From Glutamicibacter nicotianae (lineage in GTDB: Bacteria > Actinomycetota > Actinomycetes > Actinomycetales > Micrococcaceae), in NCBI RefSeq assembly GCF_006539525.1, contig NZ_BJNE01000002.1:310001-374000 (forward strand): a stretch of 64,000 nt of DNA, given 5' to 3'. Numbering within the stretch: the first letter of the stretch is position 1; each line of letters opens with the position of its first letter. Positions 16,061 through 23,858 of the stretch are shown in pieces. The notes beneath the pieces were generated by a model that ran no database searches, was not told the DNA's origin, and saw only the letters and a list, made by a program, of their open reading frames with translations. A program made the translations under genes and the position numbers.

Positions 16061-17203
16061 GTGAGCCACAACGAACTTCATGTGCGTCCGATATCCGGTA
16101 CCGAGCACTCAGCATTCCTTGAGACCGCCCACGACGTCAGCTTCCTGCAGCGTCCCGAATGGGCTCAGGTCAAGGGCGGCTGGAGGGGTGAATCCCTCGG
16201 CTTCTTCGAGGAAGACGAACTGGTAGGAGCCGCACTGGTGCTGCATCGTGCGGCCCCGGTCATCAAGAAGACCCTTGCCTACCTGCCCGATGGCCCGGTT
16301 ATCGACTTCGGTGCCTACGCACCGGCAGCGGTCATCCGCCCGCTGGCCTCCTACCTCAAGAACCGTGGCGCCTTCCAGCTGAAAATGGGCCCGGGGCTTG
16401 CAGTACGCACCTGGGGTGCCGCCGCCGTGCGCAAGAACCTGGGCAAGGAAGGCTTCACCCAGCTGAAGGACCTGGAAACCAAGAGCACGTCGAGCACCGC
16501 ACTGGCACTGAATGACGCGCTGCTGGACCTGGGATTCACCAAAGAAGACGTGGGCCTGGACTTCGCCGCTGGCCAGCCAGAATACGTGGCCCGCGTGGCA
16601 CTGCAGGATGAGGAGGGCAACCAGCTGGATAGCGAGCAGGTCATGGCCAGCTACTCCTCGACAACCCGCAACGAGACCCGCAAGGCGCTGAAGAGCACCC
16701 TGGAAATCGAGATCGGCGAAACCAAGGACATGGCCCGCTTCCATGCCCTGTACAACCACACCGCCGACCGCCAGGAGTTCACCGGCCGCCCGCTGAGCTA
16801 CTTCGAGAAGATGCACACCGTGCTCAACGAAGCGGTGCCGGGCTCCTGCACCCTGTACCTTGCCAGCAATGAAGGCGTGGACCTCGCGGCCGCCATTGTC
16901 ATCCGCTCTTCGAACCTTGCCTGGTACCTGTACGGAGCCTCCTCCTCGGAGCAGCGCAAGCTGTTCGCCCCGAAGGCGATCATGCACCATATGGTCAGCG
17001 ACTCCATTGAGGCCGGCTGCCGCTACCTGGACCAGGGCGGCGTGAGCGCAACCCTGGACAAGGAGCACCACCTCTCCGGGCTGACCAAGTTCAAGACCAA
17101 CACCGGCTGCGACATCGTGCAGACCAACGGCGAATGGGACCTTGCGCTGAACAAGCCGCTGGCCTGGGCCTTCGAAAAGTACATGAACTGGCGCAAGAAG
17201 TAG
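16061..17203 (+). CDS. FemAB/FemX-family aminoacyltransferase
   Basis: 380 residues from a GTG at 16061, the normal size of Fem proteins. The fold is two GNAT-like halves: the N-terminal half includes FLQRPEWAQVKGGWRGE, and the C-terminal half includes AAAIVIRSSNLAWYLYGASSSEQRKLFAPKAIMHHMV and YLDQGGVSATLDKEHHLSGLTKFKTNTG, the standard FemX signature. These enzymes move an amino acid from aminoacyl-tRNA onto the lysine side chain of lipid II. With the ATP-grasp gene 13 bases downstream it should help build the interpeptide bridge. The bases before the start hold CsoR sites on the other side. Confidence 0.88.
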   Translation: MSHNELHVRPISGTEHSAFLETAHDVSFLQRPEWAQVKGGWRGESLGFFEEDELVGAALVLHRAAPVIKKTLAYLPDGPVIDFGAYAPAAVIRPLASYLKNRGAFQLKMGPGLAVRTWGAAAVRKNLGKEGFTQLKDLETKSTSSTALALNDALLDLGFTKEDVGLDFAAGQPEYVARVALQDEEGNQLDSEQVMASYSSTTRNETRKALKSTLEIEIGETKDMARFHALYNHTADRQEFTGRPLSYFEKMHTVLNEAVPGSCTLYLASNEGVDLAAAIVIRSSNLAWYLYGASSSEQRKLFAPKAIMHHMVSDSIEAGCRYLDQGGVSATLDKEHHLSGLTKFKTNTGCDIVQTNGEWDLALNKPLAWAFEKYMNWRKK

Positions 17204-17216
17204 GGAAAGCACCACT

Positions 17217-18491
17217 GTGGCAATCGATCCAACCCAGCCCTTTGTCCCCGTCATCCTCGGCGGAGATATCGGCACCTACACCCTGGCGCGCGAATTCTAC
17301 GAGGCCTACGGCGTGCGCTCGGTAGTCCTGCCGGCCGCCGGCAACGGCGTCATCGAGCACTCGGTCGCCATCGAGCTGCGCCCCATCGGATCCATGGCCG
17401 ACGAGGGACGCGTGGTCGCGGCCCTGGCCGAGCTGGCCGATGAGCTGAAAGCCGCGGGGGACCGGCCGCTGATGCTCTTCGGCTCGCTGGACTTCCACAT
17501 CATGCTGATCGCCAAGCACCGCGCGCAGCTGGAAGGCCAGTACGTCATCCCGTACCCCGAGCTGGAAACCATCGAGGGGGCGGCGCTGAAGGAGAACTTT
17601 TACGCGCTCGCCGAGAAGCTGGGCATCGCCCACCCGCGCACGGCCGTGTACTACCCTGGATCCGAGCTGGAATCCCTGGTTGGCTCCTTCGACTACCCGG
17701 TCATCGGCAAGCCCTCGAGCTCCGCGGCGTGGATTGCCGCCAAGTTCGAAGGCAAGCAGAAGATCCACACCATCAACAGCCGTGCGGAGCTTGAAGCGCT
17801 ACTGGCAAAGATCGATGGCAGCGGCTACGACGCGGGCTACATCCTGCAGGAATACATTCCCGGTGGCGATGACGCGATGCGGCTGTGCACCTATTTCGCC
17901 ACCCAGGAAGAAAAGGTCATCTTCGCAGGCTACGGCGAAGTGGTGATCGAGGAGCACGCCCCGCTGGTGCTGGGCAACTCCGCCGCCATCGTCACCGGCC
18001 GGAACGACCAAATGGCCGCGGATGGAGCCCGCATGCTCGAGGAGCTGGGTTGGCGCGGGATCGCCATGATCGATGCCAAATATGACCACCGCGATGGCCA
18101 GATCAAGTTCTTCGAGATCAACCCGCGCCTGGGCCGCAACCACTTCTACCTGACCGCGGCCGGGGTGAACCCTGCCCGTTTCTACGTCACCGAGTTCCTC
18201 GGCGCGCAGTTCGACAATTCAGACCCGGAAACGGACGCCGTGGTGAAGACCGGGGCAGGGGTGCTGCAACTGTCGCGCCAGCGGCTGTTCACCGTGCTGC
18301 CGCATCATCTGCTGCGCCGCTTCTTCGATAGCGATACCGGACGCAAGGCCGAGGGGCTGCTCAAGGCCGGCAAGGTGTCGAACCCGTTGAAGTTCTCCGC
18401 CGAGAAGCACCCACGCCGCAAGCTGTACCTGCTGCTGAACGCGGTCAACCACTACCGCAAGTACAAGGCATTCCCGCCACGCGAGCAGTAG
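17217..18491 (+). CDS. ATP-grasp ligase, candidate peptidoglycan bridge amino-acid ligase
   Basis: 424 residues from a GTG. An N-terminal pre-ATP-grasp domain (VILGGDIGTYTLAREFYEAYGVRS) is followed by the ATP-grasp core with YPVIGKPSSSAAW (nucleotide-binding Lys) and the Mg-binding FFEINPRLGRNHFYL. The extra C-terminal segment (about 330-424) is family-specific. The overall layout recalls the D-aspartate ligase that adds Asp to lysine in enterococcal peptidoglycan. Because it follows a FemX-like gene directly, it probably ligates Glu or Asp in the interpeptide bridge of a lysine-type peptidoglycan. The substrate is inferred. Confidence 0.75.
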   Translation: MAIDPTQPFVPVILGGDIGTYTLAREFYEAYGVRSVVLPAAGNGVIEHSVAIELRPIGSMADEGRVVAALAELADELKAAGDRPLMLFGSLDFHIMLIAKHRAQLEGQYVIPYPELETIEGAALKENFYALAEKLGIAHPRTAVYYPGSELESLVGSFDYPVIGKPSSSAAWIAAKFEGKQKIHTINSRAELEALLAKIDGSGYDAGYILQEYIPGGDDAMRLCTYFATQEEKVIFAGYGEVVIEEHAPLVLGNSAAIVTGRNDQMAADGARMLEELGWRGIAMIDAKYDHRDGQIKFFEINPRLGRNHFYLTAAGVNPARFYVTEFLGAQFDNSDPETDAVVKTGAGVLQLSRQRLFTVLPHHLLRRFFDSDTGRKAEGLLKAGKVSNPLKFSAEKHPRRKLYLLLNAVNHYRKYKAFPPREQ

Positions 18492-18501
18492 GCAACCTCG
18501 C

Positions 18502-19926
18502 CTAGGGCCTTGGCCGGGCAGGGGATTGCTGGGCGAAAGCGCCGGATGGAACTGTCCACCCGTCGCGGGCCTGGACCCACGGGCTCTGCGTGATCCGCGC
18601 GCCATCCAGGATGTCAAGGGTTGTGGGCTGGCCGTCGAAGGCCGGTGCGAGCTCGACCGGTGTCATGCCCCTGGCCGCGGCAATGCCCAGCGCAACGGTT
18701 TCATCCGGATCCAGGGATGTCGACATGGCATTCCACTCCAAAGTCGAGATCACCGCTTCGCCCGCAGGGATGGTGACGCGTTCAAGGAGGATGCCCGGTT
18801 CGGGCTGCAGCTGGACATCCGGTTGGGCGTCGCCATCCGCGTTGAGGAAAGCGATCTGCGGGTAGGAGCGCAGCGCGCACGGGCCGGCAGAAGTGTTCTT
18901 GGCAAACACCGGCAGGTACCGGGAACCGGCAGCCGCGTCGGATGTTCCCAAAGCAATGTCCACATCGCCCTCCGCACACCATGGGGCCGACGGGTCTTGC
19001 GGCCAGCTGGTGACGTTATCGGGAAGAACCACCGGTCGGGGAATGAGCGACTCGGGTTTCTTGCCGCCAACCCAGCCTTCGGCAAGGACCTCGTATCCAG
19101 CCGAGAACAGCTTGTAGGGCATGGCCTCGTCAAATGCTTCATGCTGCTCCAGCCACACGTGGGTTTCCTGCTCGGCTGCTGCTGGCACCTGGTTGCCAAG
19201 GGTCAGGTTCAACCCGGAATTATCAATGCTGGCGTTCTGGAAGATCCCCCGCTTGGCTGCATCGGCAAGGAGCTGGAGCTCGGACATATCGGTGCGATCC
19301 GTGGCCGAATAGCGCACGCTGTGATCGGCGAGGACCAGCTCGGCCGGGTGCTTGGCTTGGGCCGTGAATTCTCCCAGCTTCAGCAGCTGCTCCAGATTGT
19401 CCGCCGTGGCCGAGCCATTGATCACGCTGGCCGCGCCATGGTGGCGCAGGCCGAAGGCGAAGGCTGCCTTCTCGCCAAGCAAGGCAGGTTTCGCTTATTC
19501 GTCAGCGGCGGCGGGGGAGATAATTTCGCTGACTTCCAACGGGTAGGCCTTGGTCTTCGACCCCTGGATTTTCCGCGAGGGGCCGGCAACGAAAGACAGG
19601 TGGATTTCATTCATTTCCAGAGCAGGGGCTCCGGCCTGGATGTCTTGGGCCATCTGGGTGACGGCTTCTCTGGCTTGCCCGGGGGCGAGCTGATCTGAGA
19701 GCTCGAATTGCACGTCAACCGACAACTCCGGTGCGGCCAAGGCATCGCGCTCCGACACCCTGGAGGAAACCTGGGAGCCCAAGACGCCATCTCGATCCGC
19801 GACGGTTGCCAGGAAATCGCACACGTCACCGGGAGCATCGCAGGAGTCCCATGGTTTCCAGATCATCAGGAGAACTGCGATCAGCGCCAGCGCGGCAACG
19901 ATGGCGCCAGCGCGCAGTGGTTTCAT
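18502..19926 (-). pseudogene. DUF4232 membrane-anchored protein split by an in-frame TAA
   Basis: A single frame of 475 codons is cut by TAA at 19497-19495. The first part (143 residues) starts with a signal-anchor helix (AGAIVAALALIAVLLMIW) and a periplasmic region; the second part (about 330 residues) continues in the same frame and contains a DUF4232-type domain with the paired cysteines WCAEG...CALRSYPQIAFLNADG. Only a poor TTG could start the second half, and it has no ribosome binding site. One broken gene is the simplest reading; two separate genes are less likely. It is convergent with the ATP-grasp gene. Confidence 0.65.
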
Positions 19927-20035
19927 CTGGTCACTGTATCAAAAGCGTGTCCGTGCATCCGGGATGGCCCAGTGGAAAACAGCGTGGAAGCTATGCGAGT
20001 AAAATTTCAAGCACACGAAGTGAAAGGCAGTTCCC

Positions 20036-20494
20036 ATGAGTTTGAAAGATCGCCTGCGCGATGACAGCATCGTCCACCTGAAGGCCGGCAACGAGCTGGA
20101 GAAGACGACCCTGCGCAATATCCTCAGCGCCATCGGCACCAAGGAGAAATCCGGGAAGAACCCCACGGAACTGAACGACCAGGACGTGGAGAACCTGCTG
20201 CGCAAGGAAGTCAGCAACCGCGAGGAAACCGCTGCCCTGGCTGCCAAGGACGGGCGTGCCGAACACGCCGAACGCGAGCTGGCCGAAGCCGCCTTCATCT
20301 CCACCTACCTGCCGAAGGCGCTGGGCGAAGCAGAAGCCCAAGAGGTTGTCGACCGCATCATGGCGGAACTGGCCGCCGACCACGAGCTGACCATGAAGGA
20401 CATGGGCCAGGCAATGAAGCTGGTTGGCGCCGAAATCGCTGGCCGCTTCGACGGCAAGGCCCTCTCGCAGATGGTGCGCGCCAAACTGGGCTAA
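20036..20494 (+). CDS. GatB/YqeY domain-containing protein
   Basis: 152 residues, all-helical. LKDRLRDDSIVHLKAGNELEKTTLRNILSAI and the QDVENLLRKEVSNREETA stretch are YqeY hallmarks. The family shares the tail domain of the amidotransferase subunit GatB and probably binds tRNA or aminoacyl-tRNA; the role is not known. It ends in a strong terminator and has its own promoter region of about 110 bases behind the DUF4232 gene. Confidence 0.9.
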   Translation: MSLKDRLRDDSIVHLKAGNELEKTTLRNILSAIGTKEKSGKNPTELNDQDVENLLRKEVSNREETAALAAKDGRAEHAERELAEAAFISTYLPKALGEAEAQEVVDRIMAELAADHELTMKDMGQAMKLVGAEIAGRFDGKALSQMVRAKLG

Positions 20495-20521
20495 TCCGTT
20501 GGGTATTGCCCTGCGCCACGA

Positions 20522-20550
20522 GGCCGTCCCCTTTTCCGGGGCGGCCTTTT
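20522..20550 (+). terminator. Rho-independent terminator after yqeY
   Basis: Stem GGCCGTCCCC/GGGGCGGCC with a short loop (one G-T pair or mismatch), followed by TTTT, 27 bases after the stop codon. Confidence 0.85.
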
Positions 20551-20601
20551 AGCGTAGTGAAGGCAACGGATATGGGATCCGTGAATTGAAGCGGATAGTC
20601 T

Positions 20602-21855
20602 GTGGATACCATGCCTGACTTCCCGAAAAACCACGCCACCCTGTCCAAGGGGTTTGGCGCCTTGCTGATCCTCGCGATCATCCTGGCCTCGCTGAATCTG
20701 CGGCCGGCCGTCACCTCCCTGGGATCGCTGCTCGATCTGGTGATCGAGGACCTGCAGATGAATGGGTTCGTGGCCGGAATGATCACCGGCATCCCCCCGT
20801 TGTGCTTTGCGCTGATGGGCCCCTTGGCTCCGCGGCTGGCGGGCAAGCGCGGCCCGGAACTGGTGGTGGCCGCGGCCATGGCAGCCGTGCTGCTGGGCAT
20901 CGCCCTGCGCGCGGTCGCGCCGGGGACCGGGGTCTTCCTGCTGTGCACCGCTTTGGCTCTGGCCGGCATCGCGGTCGGCAATATCCTGATGCCGGTGCTG
21001 GTCAAGCGCTGGTTCCCGGGAAAGATCGGGATTGTCACCGGCGCCTACACCACGGCGGTCGCCTTGGGCGCGTCCGGGGTGGCTGGGATTGCCGTGCCGG
21101 TGAACCAGATGCTTGGCGGGAACTGGCGCCTGGGCCTGGGCTTCTGGGCGATATTGGCTTTGCTGGCCCTGGTGCTGTGGCTGCTGGTGTACTTCGGCAT
21201 GCGCAACCAGATCGCGGCCCAGCAGCAGCTGGCCGGCAGCTCAACTGACGGGGCAGGCATCGGGCCGATGCGCAAGAATGCCACCGCATGGTGGGTGGCG
21301 TTGTTCTTCGGCGGCCAGTCCGCCGTCGCCTATATCTTCATGGGGTGGCTGCCCAAGATCTTCATCGACTTCGGAGTCTCGCCGGCGTTTGCCGGATCCC
21401 TGCTGGCGATCCTGCTGGGTGTGGGTGTCCCATTGTCCTTCGTGATGCCAGCGCTGGCTGCCAAATTCTCGAATCAGACCCCGCTGGTGATCTTCAACGG
21501 GGTGGTGGGTATCATCGCGATCATCGGCATGCTGCTGGCTCCGGTCCAGGGAGCGGTGCTCTGGGCGGTGCTGCTGGGCATTTGCGGTTCGAACTTCCCG
21601 CTGGCGCTGACCATGATCGGGTTGAAGGCCCGTACTGCGGCCGGGGTGTCGAAGCTGTCCACCTTCGGCCAATCGGCCGGCTACCTGATGGCCTTTCCCG
21701 GTCCGTTCCTGGTCGGGGTGCTGCATGAGACCTCGGGTTCATGGGTCGCCCCGATCTGGCTGATCGCCGGCCTGATCGTCTTCCAGACCCTGGTCGGGAT
21801 CATGGCCGGGCGTCCGCGCTACATCGAGGACACCCAGCTTCGGGAAGTGCGCTAG
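20602..21855 (+). CDS. MFS transporter of the CynX/NimT family
   Basis: 417 residues with twelve transmembrane helices. The opening IIILASLNLRPAVTSLGSLL-like segment (ILASLNLRPAVTSLG) and GNILMPVLVKRWFPGKIGIVTGAYTTAVALGASG are typical of the CynX/NimT (cyanate, nitroimidazole) subgroup. The substrate is not predictable; efflux of small polar compounds or uptake are both found. The start is GTG at 20602 or ATG at 20611. The stop TAG shares bases with the stop of the convergent DUF2786 gene. Confidence 0.85.
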   Translation: MDTMPDFPKNHATLSKGFGALLILAIILASLNLRPAVTSLGSLLDLVIEDLQMNGFVAGMITGIPPLCFALMGPLAPRLAGKRGPELVVAAAMAAVLLGIALRAVAPGTGVFLLCTALALAGIAVGNILMPVLVKRWFPGKIGIVTGAYTTAVALGASGVAGIAVPVNQMLGGNWRLGLGFWAILALLALVLWLLVYFGMRNQIAAQQQLAGSSTDGAGIGPMRKNATAWWVALFFGGQSAVAYIFMGWLPKIFIDFGVSPAFAGSLLAILLGVGVPLSFVMPALAAKFSNQTPLVIFNGVVGIIAIIGMLLAPVQGAVLWAVLLGICGSNFPLALTMIGLKARTAAGVSKLSTFGQSAGYLMAFPGPFLVGVLHETSGSWVAPIWLIAGLIVFQTLVGIMAGRPRYIEDTQLREVR

Positions 21856-22616
21856 CTGGCAACCTCGCCCGGAGTGGCCGAATCGACGTGCTTGCCGAAA
21901 CCGAGATCCGCCTTGAATCCTGCCACGCGTCCGGCCAATGAGGCATTGGCGCTGCCGGAGGCGGCGCGGTTCCTGCTGCGGCGCAGGAACGGGTAGTTGC
22001 TGCTGACGTAGTCGTCCACCTGCTCCTTGCGGCTGGCCAGGACCAGTTCGGTGCCGCTGCCGTTCTGCTCGCTTTCTTCCTGGTACAGGTTGGCGATGCG
22101 CGAGGCGACCTGCAGGTAGAAGCTGCGCTGGAACTCGCGGCGCTCGATGGTCTTCTCCGAGTCGGTGTACCAGTTCGTGTAGAGCTTGCCCTCCTGCGCC
22201 CACCAGTGGGCCATGGCGGCGGTGGCCTGGACCACCAGGGAAGCGAAGAGGTTCTTGACCGTGGCGACATCCGATTCGTGGCCGATGATGTACAGCCGGC
22301 AGGAGTTCGAGTAGTTGCTTTGCAGCATCGACACCGTGCGGAAGGCCCGTCCCACCGCGGACAGTCCGTCGCGCTGGCCCAGCCGGTAGACGCCGCGCAT
22401 ATCGAAGTGCTCCTCGATGATGGGTTCCTTCTTCTTGCCCCGGTCGGCCGAATCCGCGTCCAGCTCGGCGCGGCCGATGCCGTAGCGCACCATGAGCCGT
22501 TCGGCATGCTCCTGGAACGCCTGCGCTTCATGCGGGAAATTGGTGTTCTCCGCCTTGTTCAGCAACAGGGTGATGCGTTCTTTCAAGCGGTGCAGCTTCT
22601 GCTCTGAGGTGCTCAT
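21852..22616 (-). CDS. DUF2786 domain-containing protein
   Basis: 254 residues with a well-supported start at 22616 (AAGGAAG upstream). The N-terminal part (about 8-47) is the DUF2786 helix pair LKERITLLLNKAENTNFPHEAQAFQEHAERLMVRYGI. It is followed by a basic linker and a domain with a HESDVATVKNLFASLVVQATAAM stretch. Function is unknown in the literature known to me; related actinobacterial proteins are common. It may bind nucleic acid given the charge, but nothing decisive is visible. Confidence 0.8.
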   Translation of the reverse strand: MSTSEQKLHRLKERITLLLNKAENTNFPHEAQAFQEHAERLMVRYGIGRAELDADSADRGKKKEPIIEEHFDMRGVYRLGQRDGLSAVGRAFRTVSMLQSNYSNSCRLYIIGHESDVATVKNLFASLVVQATAAMAHWWAQEGKLYTNWYTDSEKTIERREFQRSFYLQVASRIANLYQEESEQNGSGTELVLASRKEQVDDYVSSNYPFLRRSRNRAASGSANASLAGRVAGFKADLGFGKHVDSATPGEVAS

Positions 22617-22832
22617 GGCTTCTTCCTTGGTAGCGGTCCTGCGGTGGTGAAACGGTGGTCTCCGGTTCTCTGCCCTAGTTTGCCACGAGGTGGCCGAGCC
22701 TGCTGGCGGGGCTGTGGGTAACCGCTTGCGGCAGACCCTAGCCGGTTGTGCTTTCCGCGCGTAGAGTGAAGGCACCAAGCAGGTCCAGCAGGCCGTGAAC
22801 CTCGCTTCGCGGCTGGTCATCGGGAGGTTGTG

Positions 22833-22997
22833 ATGGGTGATTTTCGGGCATACACCATGGAAGAGCGGTCCACGTACCTGGCTCCTTCGTGCGAGCGCTG
22901 CGGGCAGCACCGCCACATCGTGTGGGAGCAGGTAGAGGGAACCGACACCTACCTTCCGCGCGATGCCGGGTGCTCCAATGAGGCTTGTACCGCGTAG
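22833..22997 (+). CDS. Short Cys-rich zinc-ribbon-like protein
   Basis: 54 residues starting at ATG 22833 with a textbook GGGAGG site six bases upstream, ending TAG at 22997. It contains CERCGQHRH and two further cysteines near the C-terminus (GCSNEAC), so a four-Cys zinc ribbon is likely. It is too short to assign. It lies divergently from the DUF2786 gene with about 215 bases between starts, and just behind the IclR gene end. Confidence 0.6.
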   Translation: MGDFRAYTMEERSTYLAPSCERCGQHRHIVWEQVEGTDTYLPRDAGCSNEACTA

Positions 22998-23025
22998 CTA
23001 GCGCAGCCGGGCAGCCGGTGCCGCG

Positions 23026-23691
23026 TCAGGAGCGGACACCGAGGCTTGCGGAGATGCGTGCCGAAGCGACGGTGAGCACTTCCGCAATATGGTGGCGGTC
23101 GCGTTCCAGCGGCGGGTAGATCACGGCAATGGCCGCCGGCTTGCCCTGCGGAAGCAGCAGCGGAACGGCAATCGAACTCAGCCCCGGGATCACCTCATCA
23201 TGGCTGAATTCGAAGTCCTTGGCTGGATATCCCTCGGGATTGAGCATGGAGCGGATGACCCGTCCCGGCGCGCCGTTGTCGATTGGGTGGCGGGTGCCCG
23301 GGCGCTGGGCCACGGTGGCATCGGCCAACCGGGGTTCTGCGGTGCTCAACGTGACGGCCGCTTCGCCGTCGAAGACCACCAGCAGCGCGGTCATCTGCAG
23401 CTCATCGGAGACGGTGGCCAAATGCGGTGCGGCCGCGGCCTGCAGGGACTTGGCGACATTGCGTGCCAGCGCGCCCAATCGTGCTCCCAATTCAAGCTCG
23501 CCGGCCGGGTTGCGTTCCACGAAACCGTACTGCTCGAAGGTCTTGACCAGCCGGTAGGCCATGGAGCGGTGCACGCCCAGCAGCCCTGCGAGTTCCGAGA
23601 CGCTTAGCGGCGCCGCGGATTCCCCGATCAGGGTCAGTGCTTCTAGCCCGCGGCCCAGGGTCTGCGAACCGCCTTCGGTGGTTTTGCTCAT
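23026..23691 (-). CDS. IclR-family transcriptional regulator
   Basis: 221 residues. The N-terminal winged helix (about 10-70) contains LSVSELAGLLGVHRSMAYRLVKTFEQYGFVER. The effector-binding domain follows, with GLSSIAVPLLLPQGKPAAIAVIYP near the end. IclR regulators bind aromatic or small-acid ligands and often activate or repress a neighbouring catabolic gene. It is divergent from the 3-hydroxybenzoate monooxygenase gene, and a long inverted repeat lies between them. Confidence 0.9.
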   Translation of the reverse strand: MSKTTEGGSQTLGRGLEALTLIGESAAPLSVSELAGLLGVHRSMAYRLVKTFEQYGFVERNPAGELELGARLGALARNVAKSLQAAAAPHLATVSDELQMTALLVVFDGEAAVTLSTAEPRLADATVAQRPGTRHPIDNGAPGRVIRSMLNPEGYPAKDFEFSHDEVIPGLSSIAVPLLLPQGKPAAIAVIYPPLERDRHHIAEVLTVASARISASLGVRS

Positions 23692-23782
23692 GATCCAATC
23701 ATTTCATCTGGCATGCGCGGATGCTTCCCGCGCTGTTCCCGGTGTGACGTACGTCTTGCCTCCAGCCTACGTGAAAGCTACG

Positions 23783-23825
23783 ATTGTTTCTATAATTACA
23801 ACAGTGTCGCAACTATAGAGACAAT
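23783..23825. promoter_or_regulatory. Inverted-repeat operator and promoter of the monooxygenase gene
   Basis: ATTGTTTCTATA (23783-23794) and TATAGAGACAAT (23814-23825) form an inverted repeat with one mismatch in twelve positions and a 19-base spacer. A TATAAT -10 box starts at 23790, inside the left arm. This is the probable IclR binding site and it overlaps the plus-strand promoter, so repression in the absence of ligand is the simplest mode. Confidence 0.7.
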
Positions 23826-23858
23826 GCCGGGTGGCGGCACAGTACAAGGAGCCAGATA

